DNA of 64,000 nucleotides from Hyphomicrobiales bacterium (GTDB taxonomy: Bacteria; Pseudomonadota; Alphaproteobacteria; Rhizobiales; Rhizobiaceae). The DNA lies in assembly GCA_900469345.1 (NCBI GenBank), contig UBWZ01000017.1:62001-126000 (forward strand). Direction: 5' to 3'. The notes beneath the pieces were generated by a model. It ran no database searches and was not told the origin of the DNA. It saw nothing but the letters and a program-made list of their open reading frames with translations. Shown piece after piece: positions 16,160 through 24,404 of the stretch (position 1 is the first letter of the stretch; each line of letters starts with the position of its first letter). A program made the translations under genes and the position numbers.

Positions 16160-17299
16160 ATGGTATTGTGGATCCTTCTCGCGCTTTTGACCGCCGGCGT
16201 TGCAGCCGCGCTGCTGATGCCGTTCGCCCGCGGCGCGGCAGTGCTGCCGGCCGACCGCTCCGGTGATGTCGAGGTCTACCGCGACCAGCTCCGGGAACTC
16301 GAGCGTGACCGCGAGCAGGGGCTGATCGAACCGCAGCAGGCCGAATATGCGCGCGCCGAGATCGGCCGCCGTCTGCTTGCTGCCGCGGGCGAGGGACAGG
16401 CGACGAAAAGCACGGCGCCCAGGGTCGGACGCCATCGGTTGGCGACGACGGTCGTGACGCTGCTGCCGCCGGTCCTGGGGCTCTGTTTCTATCTCGCGCT
16501 TGGCAATCCCGGCCTGCCGGACCAGCCGCTGCAGGCGCGTCTCGCCAATCCGGGCAACAATCTCGCTTTGCTGGTCGCCAAGGCGGAACGGCATCTGGCG
16601 GAAGATCCGCAGGATGGTGCCGGCTGGGACTTGCTTGCGCCGATCTATCTGCGCAGCATGCGCCTCGGCGACGCCGAACTCGCCTTTCGCAATGCCATCC
16701 GCATTCTGGGACCGAACCCCGCCCGCCTGACCGGGCTTGGCGAGACCCTCGTTGCGGCAAGTGACGGCGTGGTCACGGAGGATGCACGGCTCTCCTTCGA
16801 GCAGGCGACGAAGCTCGACCCGAACAACCCGCGTGCCCGCTTCTACACGGGGCTGGGGCTGGAGCAGGCCGGACGGGCGCCCGAAGCGAAGGCCGTCTTC
16901 GAGGAGATTGCCGCCGGATCGCCGCCGGACGCGCCCTGGATGGCGCTGGTCAACGAACATATCGCCAAGAACGGCGGGCAGGGTCCCGCGAAGGCGGAAG
17001 CCCCCGGCAATCCGTCGTCGCAGGACGTTGCGGCCGCCGGCCAGATGTCGCAGGGCGACCGGCAGCAGATGATCCGTGGCATGGTCGACACGCTGGCGGC
17101 GCGTCTCAAGGAAGATCCCGCCAACCTGGAAGGCTGGCTGCGGCTGGTGCGCTCCTATGCGGTGCTCGGCGACAGGGATCAGGCGCAGGCCGCGTTGAAG
17201 AGCGGACTTGCACAATTCCCCGCCACCGGCGATGACGGCAGGCAACTCGTGGCGCTGGCACAGGAACTGGGCCTTGCCGCGGAAGGGACAAATCCATGA
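16160..17299 (+). CDS. ccmI: Cytochrome c maturation protein CcmI (CycH)
   Basis: A 379-aa inner-membrane protein that chaperones apocytochrome c to the haem ligation complex. The N-terminal helix ([20 protein letters not shown]) is followed by the family loop [38 protein letters not shown], a second membrane helix ([22 protein letters not shown]), and a large C-terminal TPR region ([51 protein letters not shown]). This is the bipartite CycH architecture. Its stop overlaps the ccmE start (ATGA), placing it first in the ccmI-E-F-H operon. Confidence 0.93.
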   Translation: MVLWILLALLTAGVAAALLMPFARGAAVLPADRSGDVEVYRDQLRELERDREQGLIEPQQAEYARAEIGRRLLAAAGEGQATKSTAPRVGRHRLATTVVTLLPPVLGLCFYLALGNPGLPDQPLQARLANPGNNLALLVAKAERHLAEDPQDGAGWDLLAPIYLRSMRLGDAELAFRNAIRILGPNPARLTGLGETLVAASDGVVTEDARLSFEQATKLDPNNPRARFYTGLGLEQAGRAPEAKAVFEEIAAGSPPDAPWMALVNEHIAKNGGQGPAKAEAPGNPSSQDVAAAGQMSQGDRQQMIRGMVDTLAARLKEDPANLEGWLRLVRSYAVLGDRDQAQAALKSGLAQFPATGDDGRQLVALAQELGLAAEGTNP

Positions 17300-17829
17300 C
17301 GCGCAAGCAGAAGCGGCTGGCAGTGGTTCTCGGCGGTGTGAGCTTCATCACCGTTGCCGTGCTGCTGGTGATGTTCGCCTTCAGCCAGTCGGTTGCCTAT
17401 TTTTTCATGCCGTCCGATCTCGCAACCACCGAGGTCCGCCCGGGTACCCGCATCCGGCTCGGCGGCCTCGTTGCGGAGGGCTCTGTCAAGCGCGACCAGG
17501 GGTCGACGGTCCGCTTCACCGTCACCGACGGCAAGGGCAATGTGCCGGTGAGCTACACCGGCATCCTGCCTGACCTGTTCCGTGAGGGGCAGGGCGTCGT
17601 GACCGAAGGCGCCTTCGACGACAGCCACGCCTTTGTCGCCGACAGCGTGCTTGCCAAGCACGACGAAACCTACATGCCCAAGGATGTCGCCGACCGCTTG
17701 AAGAAGGACGGTGTCTGGGAGGACGGCAAGGGCAAGTCCAGTCAGGCTGCTCCGGCGGTCCGCCAGGGTGTCGCACAGGGTGGCACGCCCGCCGACGGCG
17801 CAGCGACGCAGGGAGTGGTCCGCCAATGA
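17296..17829 (+). CDS. ccmE: Haem chaperone CcmE (CycJ)
   Basis: A 177-aa membrane-anchored periplasmic haem carrier. The N-terminus [26 protein letters not shown] is the signal-anchor helix, followed by the OB-fold core ([49 protein letters not shown]). The haem-binding motif is [10 protein letters not shown], with covalent-type His122 and Tyr126. It receives haem from CcmC/D and passes it to CcmF/H. Overlaps both neighbours by four bases. The Gln/Ala/Gly-rich C-terminal tail is low complexity, as often seen in rhizobial CcmE. Confidence 0.95.
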   Translation: MTRKQKRLAVVLGGVSFITVAVLLVMFAFSQSVAYFFMPSDLATTEVRPGTRIRLGGLVAEGSVKRDQGSTVRFTVTDGKGNVPVSYTGILPDLFREGQGVVTEGAFDDSHAFVADSVLAKHDETYMPKDVADRLKKDGVWEDGKGKSSQAAPAVRQGVAQGGTPADGAATQGVVRQ

Positions 17830-19817
17830 TCATCGAACTTGGGCATTACGCGCTGGTTCTCGCGCTCGCCACGGCGCTGATCGTCGCCGTCCTGCCGATG
17901 ATCGGCGCACGGCGCGGCGACGTGGCGATGATGGCGCTGGCGACGACGGGCTCGCTCGTCCTGTTCGGACTGGTCGCACTGTCCTTCGGCGTGCTGACCT
18001 TCGCCTACGTCGTGTCGGACTTCTCGGTCGTCAACGTGTGGGAAAATTCCCACTCGCTGATGCCGCTGATCTACAAATATTCGGGCGTCTGGGGCAATCA
18101 CGAGGGCTCCATGATGCTCTGGTTGCTGATCCTGTCCCTGTTCAGCGCTTTGGTGGCGCTGTTTGGCCGCAACCTGCCCGAGACGCTGAAGGCCAATGTG
18201 CTGGCCGTTCAGGCCTGGATCGCCAGCGCCTTTCTGTTCTTCATCCTGCTCACGTCCAACCCGTTCCTGCGGCTCGACCCGGCGCCTGCCGAAGGTCAGG
18301 ATCTCAATCCCGTGCTGCAGGACCTCGGCCTTGCCATTCATCCGCCGCTTCTCTACCTCGGCTATGTGGGCTTTTCCGTCTGCTTTTCGTTTGCCGTCGC
18401 GGCCCTGATCGAAGGGCGCATCGACGCCGCCTGGGCGCGCTGGGTAAGGCCCTGGACGCTTGCCGCCTGGACCTTCCTCACGGCCGGTATCGCCATGGGC
18501 TCCTACTGGGCCTATTACGAGCTCGGCTGGGGCGGCTGGTGGTTCTGGGACCCGGTCGAGAACGCCTCGTTCATGCCCTGGCTCGCCGGCACCGCACTGC
18601 TCCACTCCGCGCTCGTGATGGAAAAGCGCGAGGCGCTGAAGATCTGGACGGTGCTGCTCGCCATCATCACCTTTTCGCTGTCGCTACTGGGCACCTTCCT
18701 GGTCCGCTCGGGGGTGCTCACCTCGGTCCATTCCTTTGCGACCGACCCGACCCGCGGCATCTTCATCCTGTGCATCCTGGCGCTGTTCATCGGCGGCGCA
18801 TTTTCGCTGTTCGCCTGGAGGGCCCCGAGCCTCAAATCGGGCGGTCTGTTCGCACCGATCTCGCGCGAAGGCGCGCTGGTCCTCAACAACCTGATCCTGA
18901 CGGTGGCGACCGGTACGGTGCTGACCGGTACGCTCTATCCGCTCGTGCTCGAGACCCTGACCGGCGAAAAGATTTCGGTCGGCGCGCCGTTCTTCAACAT
19001 GACCTTCGGGCTTCTCATGCTGCCGCTTCTGATCGCGGTTCCGTTCGGCCCCATGCTCGCCTGGAAGCGCGGCGACCTGCTCGGCGCCTTCCAGCGGCTC
19101 TATGTCTTCGCCGGCCTTTCGCTCGTCGCCGGCCTCGTCTTTTTCTACATCCACAGCGGCGGCCCGGTTCTGTCCATCTTCGGGCTGGCGCTGGGCTTCT
19201 GGGGCATGTTCGGCGCGCTCGCCGATCTCTGGGTTCGCGGCAATTTCGGCAAGGTCAGCCCGGGCGTCGCCTTGCGTCGCCTGGCCGGCCTGCCGCGCTC
19301 CGCCTTCGGCACGGCGATTGCCCATTTCGGCCTCGGCGTCACGGTTCTCGGCATCTTCGCTGCCACCACTTTCGGCACGGAGACGGTGACGGAGATGAAG
19401 CCGGGCGCCTCGGTCGATGCGGGCGGCTACACGCTCACCTTCGACGGCATGCGCGATGCCGCCGGGCCGAACTATACCGAGAGCCGCGGCCACTTCACCG
19501 TCAAGCGCGGCGGCGTGGTCGTCGCCGACACCTGGTCGTCGAAACGGCTCTACACCGCCCGCCGGATGCCGACAACGGAAGCCGGCATCCTGAGCTTTGG
19601 CGCCAGCCAGCTCTACGTGTCTCTGGGCGACCCGATGGCCGATGGCGGCATCGTCGTGCGCATCTGGTGGAAGCCTTTCATCCTGTGCATCTGGGGCGGT
19701 GCCCTGGTGATGATGGTGGCCGGCTTCGTCTCGCTGACCGATCGGCGCCTGCGCGTCGGAGCGCCGAACCGTCGGACTGCCGCGGCACGGCGGGCGCGCC
19801 TGGAGGCCGCGGAGTGA
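17826..19817 (+). CDS. ccmF: Haem lyase subunit CcmF (CycK)
   Basis: A 663-aa polytopic inner-membrane protein with about 15 hydrophobic segments, the core of the CcmF/H haem lyase. The tryptophan-rich WWD signature is intact ([20 protein letters not shown]), preceded by the conserved [15 protein letters not shown] segment and followed by a large periplasmic domain near the C-terminus ([23 protein letters not shown]). Conserved haem-ligand histidines of the family are present in IHPP and GNHEGS. Start ATG overlaps the ccmE stop; the stop overlaps the GTG start of ccmH. Confidence 0.96.
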   Translation: MIIELGHYALVLALATALIVAVLPMIGARRGDVAMMALATTGSLVLFGLVALSFGVLTFAYVVSDFSVVNVWENSHSLMPLIYKYSGVWGNHEGSMMLWLLILSLFSALVALFGRNLPETLKANVLAVQAWIASAFLFFILLTSNPFLRLDPAPAEGQDLNPVLQDLGLAIHPPLLYLGYVGFSVCFSFAVAALIEGRIDAAWARWVRPWTLAAWTFLTAGIAMGSYWAYYELGWGGWWFWDPVENASFMPWLAGTALLHSALVMEKREALKIWTVLLAIITFSLSLLGTFLVRSGVLTSVHSFATDPTRGIFILCILALFIGGAFSLFAWRAPSLKSGGLFAPISREGALVLNNLILTVATGTVLTGTLYPLVLETLTGEKISVGAPFFNMTFGLLMLPLLIAVPFGPMLAWKRGDLLGAFQRLYVFAGLSLVAGLVFFYIHSGGPVLSIFGLALGFWGMFGALADLWVRGNFGKVSPGVALRRLAGLPRSAFGTAIAHFGLGVTVLGIFAATTFGTETVTEMKPGASVDAGGYTLTFDGMRDAAGPNYTESRGHFTVKRGGVVVADTWSSKRLYTARRMPTTEAGILSFGASQLYVSLGDPMADGGIVVRIWWKPFILCIWGGALVMMVAGFVSLTDRRLRVGAPNRRTAAARRARLEAAE

Positions 19818-20269
19818 GGCGCTTCCTGCTGATCGCAGCGCTGCTGCTGGTGCATGTGGTTCCGGCCTTCGCCGTCAACCCGGACGAGATCCTTGCCGAT
19901 GCCGCCCAGGAGCACCGCGCCCGCGAGATCTCCGCCCAGTTGCGCTGCATGGTCTGCCAGAACCAGTCGATCGACGACAGCAATGCCGATCTTGCGCGCG
20001 ATCTGCGCCTTTTGGTGCGCGACCGCATCAAGGACGGCGATAGCGACGGCCAGGTGATCGATTACGTCGTGTCGCGTTACGGCGAGTTCGTCTTGCTGAA
20101 GCCCCGTCTCAGCGCAAAGACGATGGTTCTCTGGGCGATGCCGGTCGTGCTTCTGCTGATCGGTGGCGTCAGCCTTTTTCTCGTCATGCGCGGGCGGCCC
20201 GCCCGGCGCAGCGCCTCGATCCTGACGCAGGACGAGCAGTCGCGGATCGACGATCTCCTGAAGAAATAG
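19814..20269 (+). CDS. ccmH: Apocytochrome c thiol reductase CcmH (CycL)
   Basis: A 151-aa periplasmic thioredox protein anchored by a C-terminal helix. A cleavable signal ([19 protein letters not shown]) precedes the mature domain with the redox motif RCMVCQN (C45, C48) that keeps apocytochrome haem-binding cysteines reduced. The C-terminal half has [13 protein letters not shown] and a membrane helix ([22 protein letters not shown]). The GTG start at 19814 lies inside the ccmF stop (GTGA). It ends the ccm operon; degP follows after 144 bases. Confidence 0.94.
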   Translation: MRRFLLIAALLLVHVVPAFAVNPDEILADAAQEHRAREISAQLRCMVCQNQSIDDSNADLARDLRLLVRDRIKDGDSDGQVIDYVVSRYGEFVLLKPRLSAKTMVLWAMPVVLLLIGGVSLFLVMRGRPARRSASILTQDEQSRIDDLLKK

Positions 20270-20413
20270 GGGTGTCGGCGGGCCACCGGCTTTATTACCA
20301 AGAATTCATTCGTCCGCCACGTGCAGTTAACGTGAGGCCGCCTATATCTTTGTCATCCACCGCAAGCCGGACATGACCGGCGATGATGAGTGACTAGAGA
20401 AGGTAGCTTGAAC

Positions 20414-22006
20414 ATGAGCACATTTGGACGCCCCTCCCTCAAGACGGTCTTGAAGACCTCCACCGTGGCCGGCATTGCTGCCGTCATGCTGTCGACCGGT
20501 ATTCCGGCCCAGATCTCGTCGTCGTTCGCTGAACCGGTCAAGGTGACCGCGCCGCAGGCACCGAGCTTCGCCGATGTCGTTTCGGCCGTCTCGCCCGCCG
20601 TCGTGTCCGTCAAAGTGCAGTCCGACGCGCAGCCGGTCGCCGATGACAACAGCAACTTTTCCTTCAATTTCGGCGGCCGCGGTTTTGACGAACTGCCCGA
20701 CGACCATCCGCTGAAGCGTTTCTTCAAGGAATTCGGCGGCCAGATCCCCGGCGGTCCGAACGGCCCCGGCGCTCCCGGTGGTCGCAACCAGGACCGTGCC
20801 GATCGCGGCCCGCAGAAGGGCCAGCCCGATCCCCGTCCGCATCACCTGCGTCCGACGGCCCAGGGCTCCGGCTTCTTCATCTCCGAAGACGGCTACCTCG
20901 TCACCAACAACCATGTCGTCTCCGACGGCCAGGCCTATACGGTCGTCCTCAACGATGGCACCGAGCTCGACGCCAAGCTTGTCGGCAAGGACACGCGCAC
21001 CGACCTCGCGCTGCTGAAGGTCGACGTTCCGGCCCGCAAGTTTACCTATGTGAACTTCGCCGATGACAGCAAGGTCCGCGTCGGCGACTGGGTGGTTGCG
21101 GTCGGCAATCCCTTCGGTCTCGGCGGCACCGTCACCGCCGGCATCGTCTCTGCCCGCGGCCGCGACATCGGCTCCGGTCCCTATGACGACTACATCCAGG
21201 TCGACGCTGCCGTGAACCGCGGCAATTCGGGCGGTCCGACCTTCGACCTCAACGGCCAGGTGGTCGGCATCAACACGGCGATCTTCTCGCCGTCGGGCGG
21301 CAATGTCGGGATCGCCTTTGCCATTCCGGCCTCGACGGCCAAGGAGGTCATCGCCGACCTGATGAAGGACGGCAAGGTCGCCCGCGGCTGGCTCGGCGTG
21401 CAGATCCAGCCGGTCACCAAGGATATCGCCGACTCGCTCGGTCTGAAGGAAGCGTCCGGCGCCCTCGTCGTCGCACCGCAGGAAGGTTCTCCGGGCCAGA
21501 AGGCCGGCATCAAGGAAGGCGACGTCATCACGGCCGTCAACGGTGCGCCGGTCAAGGACGCCCGTGACCTTGCCAAGCGGGTCGCAGCCTTCGGTCCGAA
21601 CACCAAGGTCGACGTCGACCTGTGGCGCGACGGCAAGCAGCAGACGCTGCCGGTGACGCTCGGCAACCTTGCCAGCGACGAAGCCGCTTCTGCCGAACCG
21701 CGCCAGCCGGATTCTCCGGCGCCGTCCACCGACAAGGCGCTCGCCAGCCTCGGCATCACCGTCGCTCCGGCTGAAGACGGCTCGGGTCTGGCGGTCACCG
21801 CCGTCGATCCCGACTCCGAGGCGGCCGCCCGCGGCCTCAAGGAAGGCGAGAAGATCGTCTCGGTCAACAACCGCAAGGTCCAGAACGCCACCGATATCGG
21901 CAAGGTCATCGAACAGGCCCGCAAGGACGGCCGCACCCGTGCGCTGTTCCAGGTCGAAGCCGACGGCACCAGCCGCTTCGTAGCGCTTCCGATCAACGAA
22001 GGCTGA
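20414..22006 (+). CDS. degP: Periplasmic serine protease/chaperone DegP (HtrA family)
   Basis: A 530-aa HtrA protease that degrades misfolded envelope proteins. The N-terminal export signal includes TVAGIAAVMLSTGIPA. Catalytic triad: His167 (NNHVV), Asp197 (TDLALLK) and Ser272 (RGNSGGP). Two PDZ domains follow (RGWLGVQIQPVTKDIADSLGL and the second ending VNNRKVQNATDIGKVIEQA). The linker before the protease is Gly/Asn/Arg rich. In S. meliloti degP1 sits directly downstream of cycHJKL, as here. The ATG at 20414 has GAAGG...TAG ribosome-binding context; an in-frame ATG at 20390 is an alternative. A stem-loop terminator follows. Confidence 0.95.
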   Translation: MSTFGRPSLKTVLKTSTVAGIAAVMLSTGIPAQISSSFAEPVKVTAPQAPSFADVVSAVSPAVVSVKVQSDAQPVADDNSNFSFNFGGRGFDELPDDHPLKRFFKEFGGQIPGGPNGPGAPGGRNQDRADRGPQKGQPDPRPHHLRPTAQGSGFFISEDGYLVTNNHVVSDGQAYTVVLNDGTELDAKLVGKDTRTDLALLKVDVPARKFTYVNFADDSKVRVGDWVVAVGNPFGLGGTVTAGIVSARGRDIGSGPYDDYIQVDAAVNRGNSGGPTFDLNGQVVGINTAIFSPSGGNVGIAFAIPASTAKEVIADLMKDGKVARGWLGVQIQPVTKDIADSLGLKEASGALVVAPQEGSPGQKAGIKEGDVITAVNGAPVKDARDLAKRVAAFGPNTKVDVDLWRDGKQQTLPVTLGNLASDEAASAEPRQPDSPAPSTDKALASLGITVAPAEDGSGLAVTAVDPDSEAAARGLKEGEKIVSVNNRKVQNATDIGKVIEQARKDGRTRALFQVEADGTSRFVALPINEG

Positions 22007-22028
22007 GCCTCCCAGCCTCGTCAAGAAA

Positions 22029-22060
22029 GGGCGCCGCCGGCAACGGTCGGCGCCCTTTTC
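22029..22060 (+). terminator. Rho-independent terminator after degP
   Basis: A GC-rich stem (GGGCGCCG pairing with CGGCGCCC, short interior bulge) is followed by CTTTTCC, 22 bases after the degP stop. It separates degP from the following two-component pair. Confidence 0.75.
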
Positions 22061-22165
22061 CTTTGCACCGCACGGAGCCAGAAGATGCACACAAATCCCC
22101 CACATTCTGCCGGCCCTCAGAATTCCGCTGATGCAAAAGGCTCGGTGGACGCTATTGTGCCGCAC

Positions 22166-22843
22166 ATGAAGATTCTGGTGATTGAAGACGATCTGGAGGC
22201 GGCAGCCTACATGACGAAGGCCTTTCGCGAGGCGGGCATCGTGGCCGACCATGCCAGCGATGGTGACAGCGGCCTCTTCATGGGGACCGAAAACACCTAC
22301 GACGTGATGGTTATCGACCGCATGCTGCCGCGCCGCGATGGCCTCTCGGTGATCAGCGAACTGCGCAAGCGCTCCATCAACACGCCGGTGTTGATCCTGT
22401 CGGCGCTCGGGCAGGTCGACGATCGCGTCACCGGGCTTCGCGCGGGCGGCGACGACTACCTGCCCAAGCCCTACGCCTTTTCGGAATTGCTCGCCCGCGT
22501 CGAGGTGCTTGGCCGGCGCAAGGGCACGCCCGAACAGGACATGGCCTATCGGGTCGGCGACCTCGAGCTCGATCGCCTGTCCCACGAGGTCCGGCGCGCC
22601 GGCAAGGAGATCCTGCTGCAGCCGCGCGAGTTCCGGTTGCTTGAATACCTCATGAAGAATGCCGGCCAGGTGGTGACCCGAACCATGCTGCTCGAAAACG
22701 TCTGGGACTACCATTTCGACCCGCAGACCAATGTCATCGACGTCCATGTCTCCCGGCTGCGCGCTAAGATCGAAAAGGATTTCGACAAGCCGCTGCTGAA
22801 GACCATTCGCGGCGCCGGCTACATGATCAAGGACGAAGGGTAG
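22166..22843 (+). CDS. OmpR-family response regulator (partner of the adjacent kinase)
   Basis: A 225-aa response regulator. Receiver: MKILVIEDDLEAAAYMTKAF, phosphoacceptor D51 (VMVIDRMLPRRDG), SALGQVDDRVTGLRAGGDDYLPKPY. Effector: winged helix with LLQPREFRLLEYLMKN and NVIDVHVSRLRAKI. The ATG at 22166 aligns with the family; upstream in-frame codons from 22085 would add a polar stretch without domain content. The kinase gene follows after 6 bases. Location behind degP and before glnE matches the conserved rhizobial order. An envelope-stress role like CpxR is plausible from the degP neighbourhood but is not shown by the sequence. Confidence 0.9.
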   Translation: MKILVIEDDLEAAAYMTKAFREAGIVADHASDGDSGLFMGTENTYDVMVIDRMLPRRDGLSVISELRKRSINTPVLILSALGQVDDRVTGLRAGGDDYLPKPYAFSELLARVEVLGRRKGTPEQDMAYRVGDLELDRLSHEVRRAGKEILLQPREFRLLEYLMKNAGQVVTRTMLLENVWDYHFDPQTNVIDVHVSRLRAKIEKDFDKPLLKTIRGAGYMIKDEG

Positions 22844-22849
22844 TCCTCC

Positions 22850-24274
22850 TTGTTCTCGCGTACGATCCAGCGGTCCCGGCTGATGTTCCGTTCGACGGCG
22901 GTGAGGCTGTCGGCGCTCTACATCCTGCTGTTTGCGCTCTGCGCCGCCTTCCTCGTCTTTTACGTCACCGCGATGTCCGAGCGGTTGCTGTCGCAGCAGA
23001 CCCAGCAGGCCGTCCAGGAAGAACTCACCGACATCCAGCGCTCCTACGAGCGCGGCGGCATCAGCCTGCTGCTGCGCATCATGGAGCGGCGCGCCCGCCA
23101 GCCCGGCGCCAATCTCTACGTGATCGCCGCCCCCAACGGCGAAATTCTCGCCGGCAACGTCGCGTCGGTACAGCCGGGCGTGCTGCAGGAGGAGGGGTGG
23201 ACGGACATTCCCTTCCGCTACGAGCCGTTTGCCGGAATGGGCGGCCCGCGCTTTCATCTGGCCATCGCCAATGTCGTCAAGCTCGACAACGGCTTGCGCA
23301 TCATGGTCGGCCGCGATCTCGGCGATCCGGGCCGCTTCCGTGGCATCGTCCGGCGTGCGCTGATGGTGGCGCTGGCAATCATGGGTCTCGGCGCACTCGT
23401 CATCTGGTTCGGCATCGGCCGCAATGCGCTGAAGAGAATCGACCGCATGTCGGCGGCCAGCCAGAAGATCATGGCGGGCGACCTGTCCCAGCGGCTGCCG
23501 GTCGGGCGATCGGGCGACGAATTCGATCGCCTGTCGGATTCGCTGAACGCCATGCTCGGCCGAATCGAGCGGCTGAACGAAGGGCTGCGGCAGGTCTCCG
23601 ACAACATCGCCCACGATCTCAAGACGCCCCTGACGCGCCTGCGCAACAAGGCAGCGGAGGCGCTGGACGACAGCCGCAAGGATATCCGCCGCAACGCGCT
23701 CGAAGGCATCATTGCCGAATCCGACCAGCTGATCCGGACCTTCAACGCACTTCTGATGATCTCCCGCGTCGAGGCGGGCTCGATCGCGGCCGAAATGTCG
23801 GACGTCGATCTGTCGGCGATTTCGGCCGACAGCGCGGAACTCTACGAACCGGTGGCCGAGGAGGCCGGGCTGGCGCTCTCGACCGACATCGAGCCGGGCC
23901 TGCTCGTTCTCGGCAATCGCGAGCTTATCGGCCAGGCCATCTTCAACCTTCTCGACAATGCCATCAAATATGCGGCCCAGTGCGTCGGCACGCCGCAGAT
24001 CACCGTCCGGCTCAGCCGCATCGACGGCGTGATCCGGCTTGCGGTCTGCGACAACGGTGCCGGTGTTCCGCCCGAAAAGCGCAAGGAAGTGGTCAAGCGG
24101 TTCGTGCGCCTGGACGAAAGCCGCTCCAAGCCGGGCACGGGGCTCGGCCTTTCCCTCGTCGAGGCGGTGATGGAGCTGCATGGCGGCTCCCTGGAACTGT
24201 CGGCGACGCAGGCGGAGAACGTCGAAGCTCCGGGGTTGACCGCGACCATGGTCTTCCCGGCGCCGAAACCTTAA
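22850..24274 (+). CDS. Sensor histidine kinase (EnvZ/CpxA type)
   Basis: A 474-aa kinase with two membrane helices (AVRLSALYILLFALCAAFLVFYV and RALMVALAIMGLGALVIWFGIG) around a periplasmic sensor domain of about 130 residues, then HAMP (NALKRIDRMSAASQKIMAGDLSQRL), HisKA with H255 (DNIAHDLKTPLTRL), N-box (NLLDNAIKYA) and G-boxes (DNGAGV, GTGLGLSLV). The TTG at 22850 is the first in-frame start after the regulator gene; an ATG at 22883 (MFRSTAVRLS) is equally likely and would give 463 aa. The neighbouring regulator is its expected target. Confidence 0.9.
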   Translation: MFSRTIQRSRLMFRSTAVRLSALYILLFALCAAFLVFYVTAMSERLLSQQTQQAVQEELTDIQRSYERGGISLLLRIMERRARQPGANLYVIAAPNGEILAGNVASVQPGVLQEEGWTDIPFRYEPFAGMGGPRFHLAIANVVKLDNGLRIMVGRDLGDPGRFRGIVRRALMVALAIMGLGALVIWFGIGRNALKRIDRMSAASQKIMAGDLSQRLPVGRSGDEFDRLSDSLNAMLGRIERLNEGLRQVSDNIAHDLKTPLTRLRNKAAEALDDSRKDIRRNALEGIIAESDQLIRTFNALLMISRVEAGSIAAEMSDVDLSAISADSAELYEPVAEEAGLALSTDIEPGLLVLGNRELIGQAIFNLLDNAIKYAAQCVGTPQITVRLSRIDGVIRLAVCDNGAGVPPEKRKEVVKRFVRLDESRSKPGTGLGLSLVEAVMELHGGSLELSATQAENVEAPGLTATMVFPAPKP

Positions 24275-24404
24275 TCCAGCCGCCTGTCCGTACGTTCATG
24301 GTGAAAGCTGGACAGCCGTCAAACCCGCCCTACAGTCCCTGTGTCGAGCTACGGGCAAAAGCCTCCAGGCAGCAGGGCCGGGCGGCGAGAGCGGAGTATA
24401 GGAC

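Noticed and set aside
14003..17245. 1080-codon minus-strand open frame across feuQ, the lipoprotein and ccmI
   Set aside because: Crosses three well supported plus-strand genes; composition typical of antisense of GC-rich coding DNA.
20342..24181. 1279-codon minus-strand open frame across degP and the two-component pair
   Set aside because: Covers the complementary strand of degP, regulator and kinase, each of which has intact catalytic motifs; no motif of its own.
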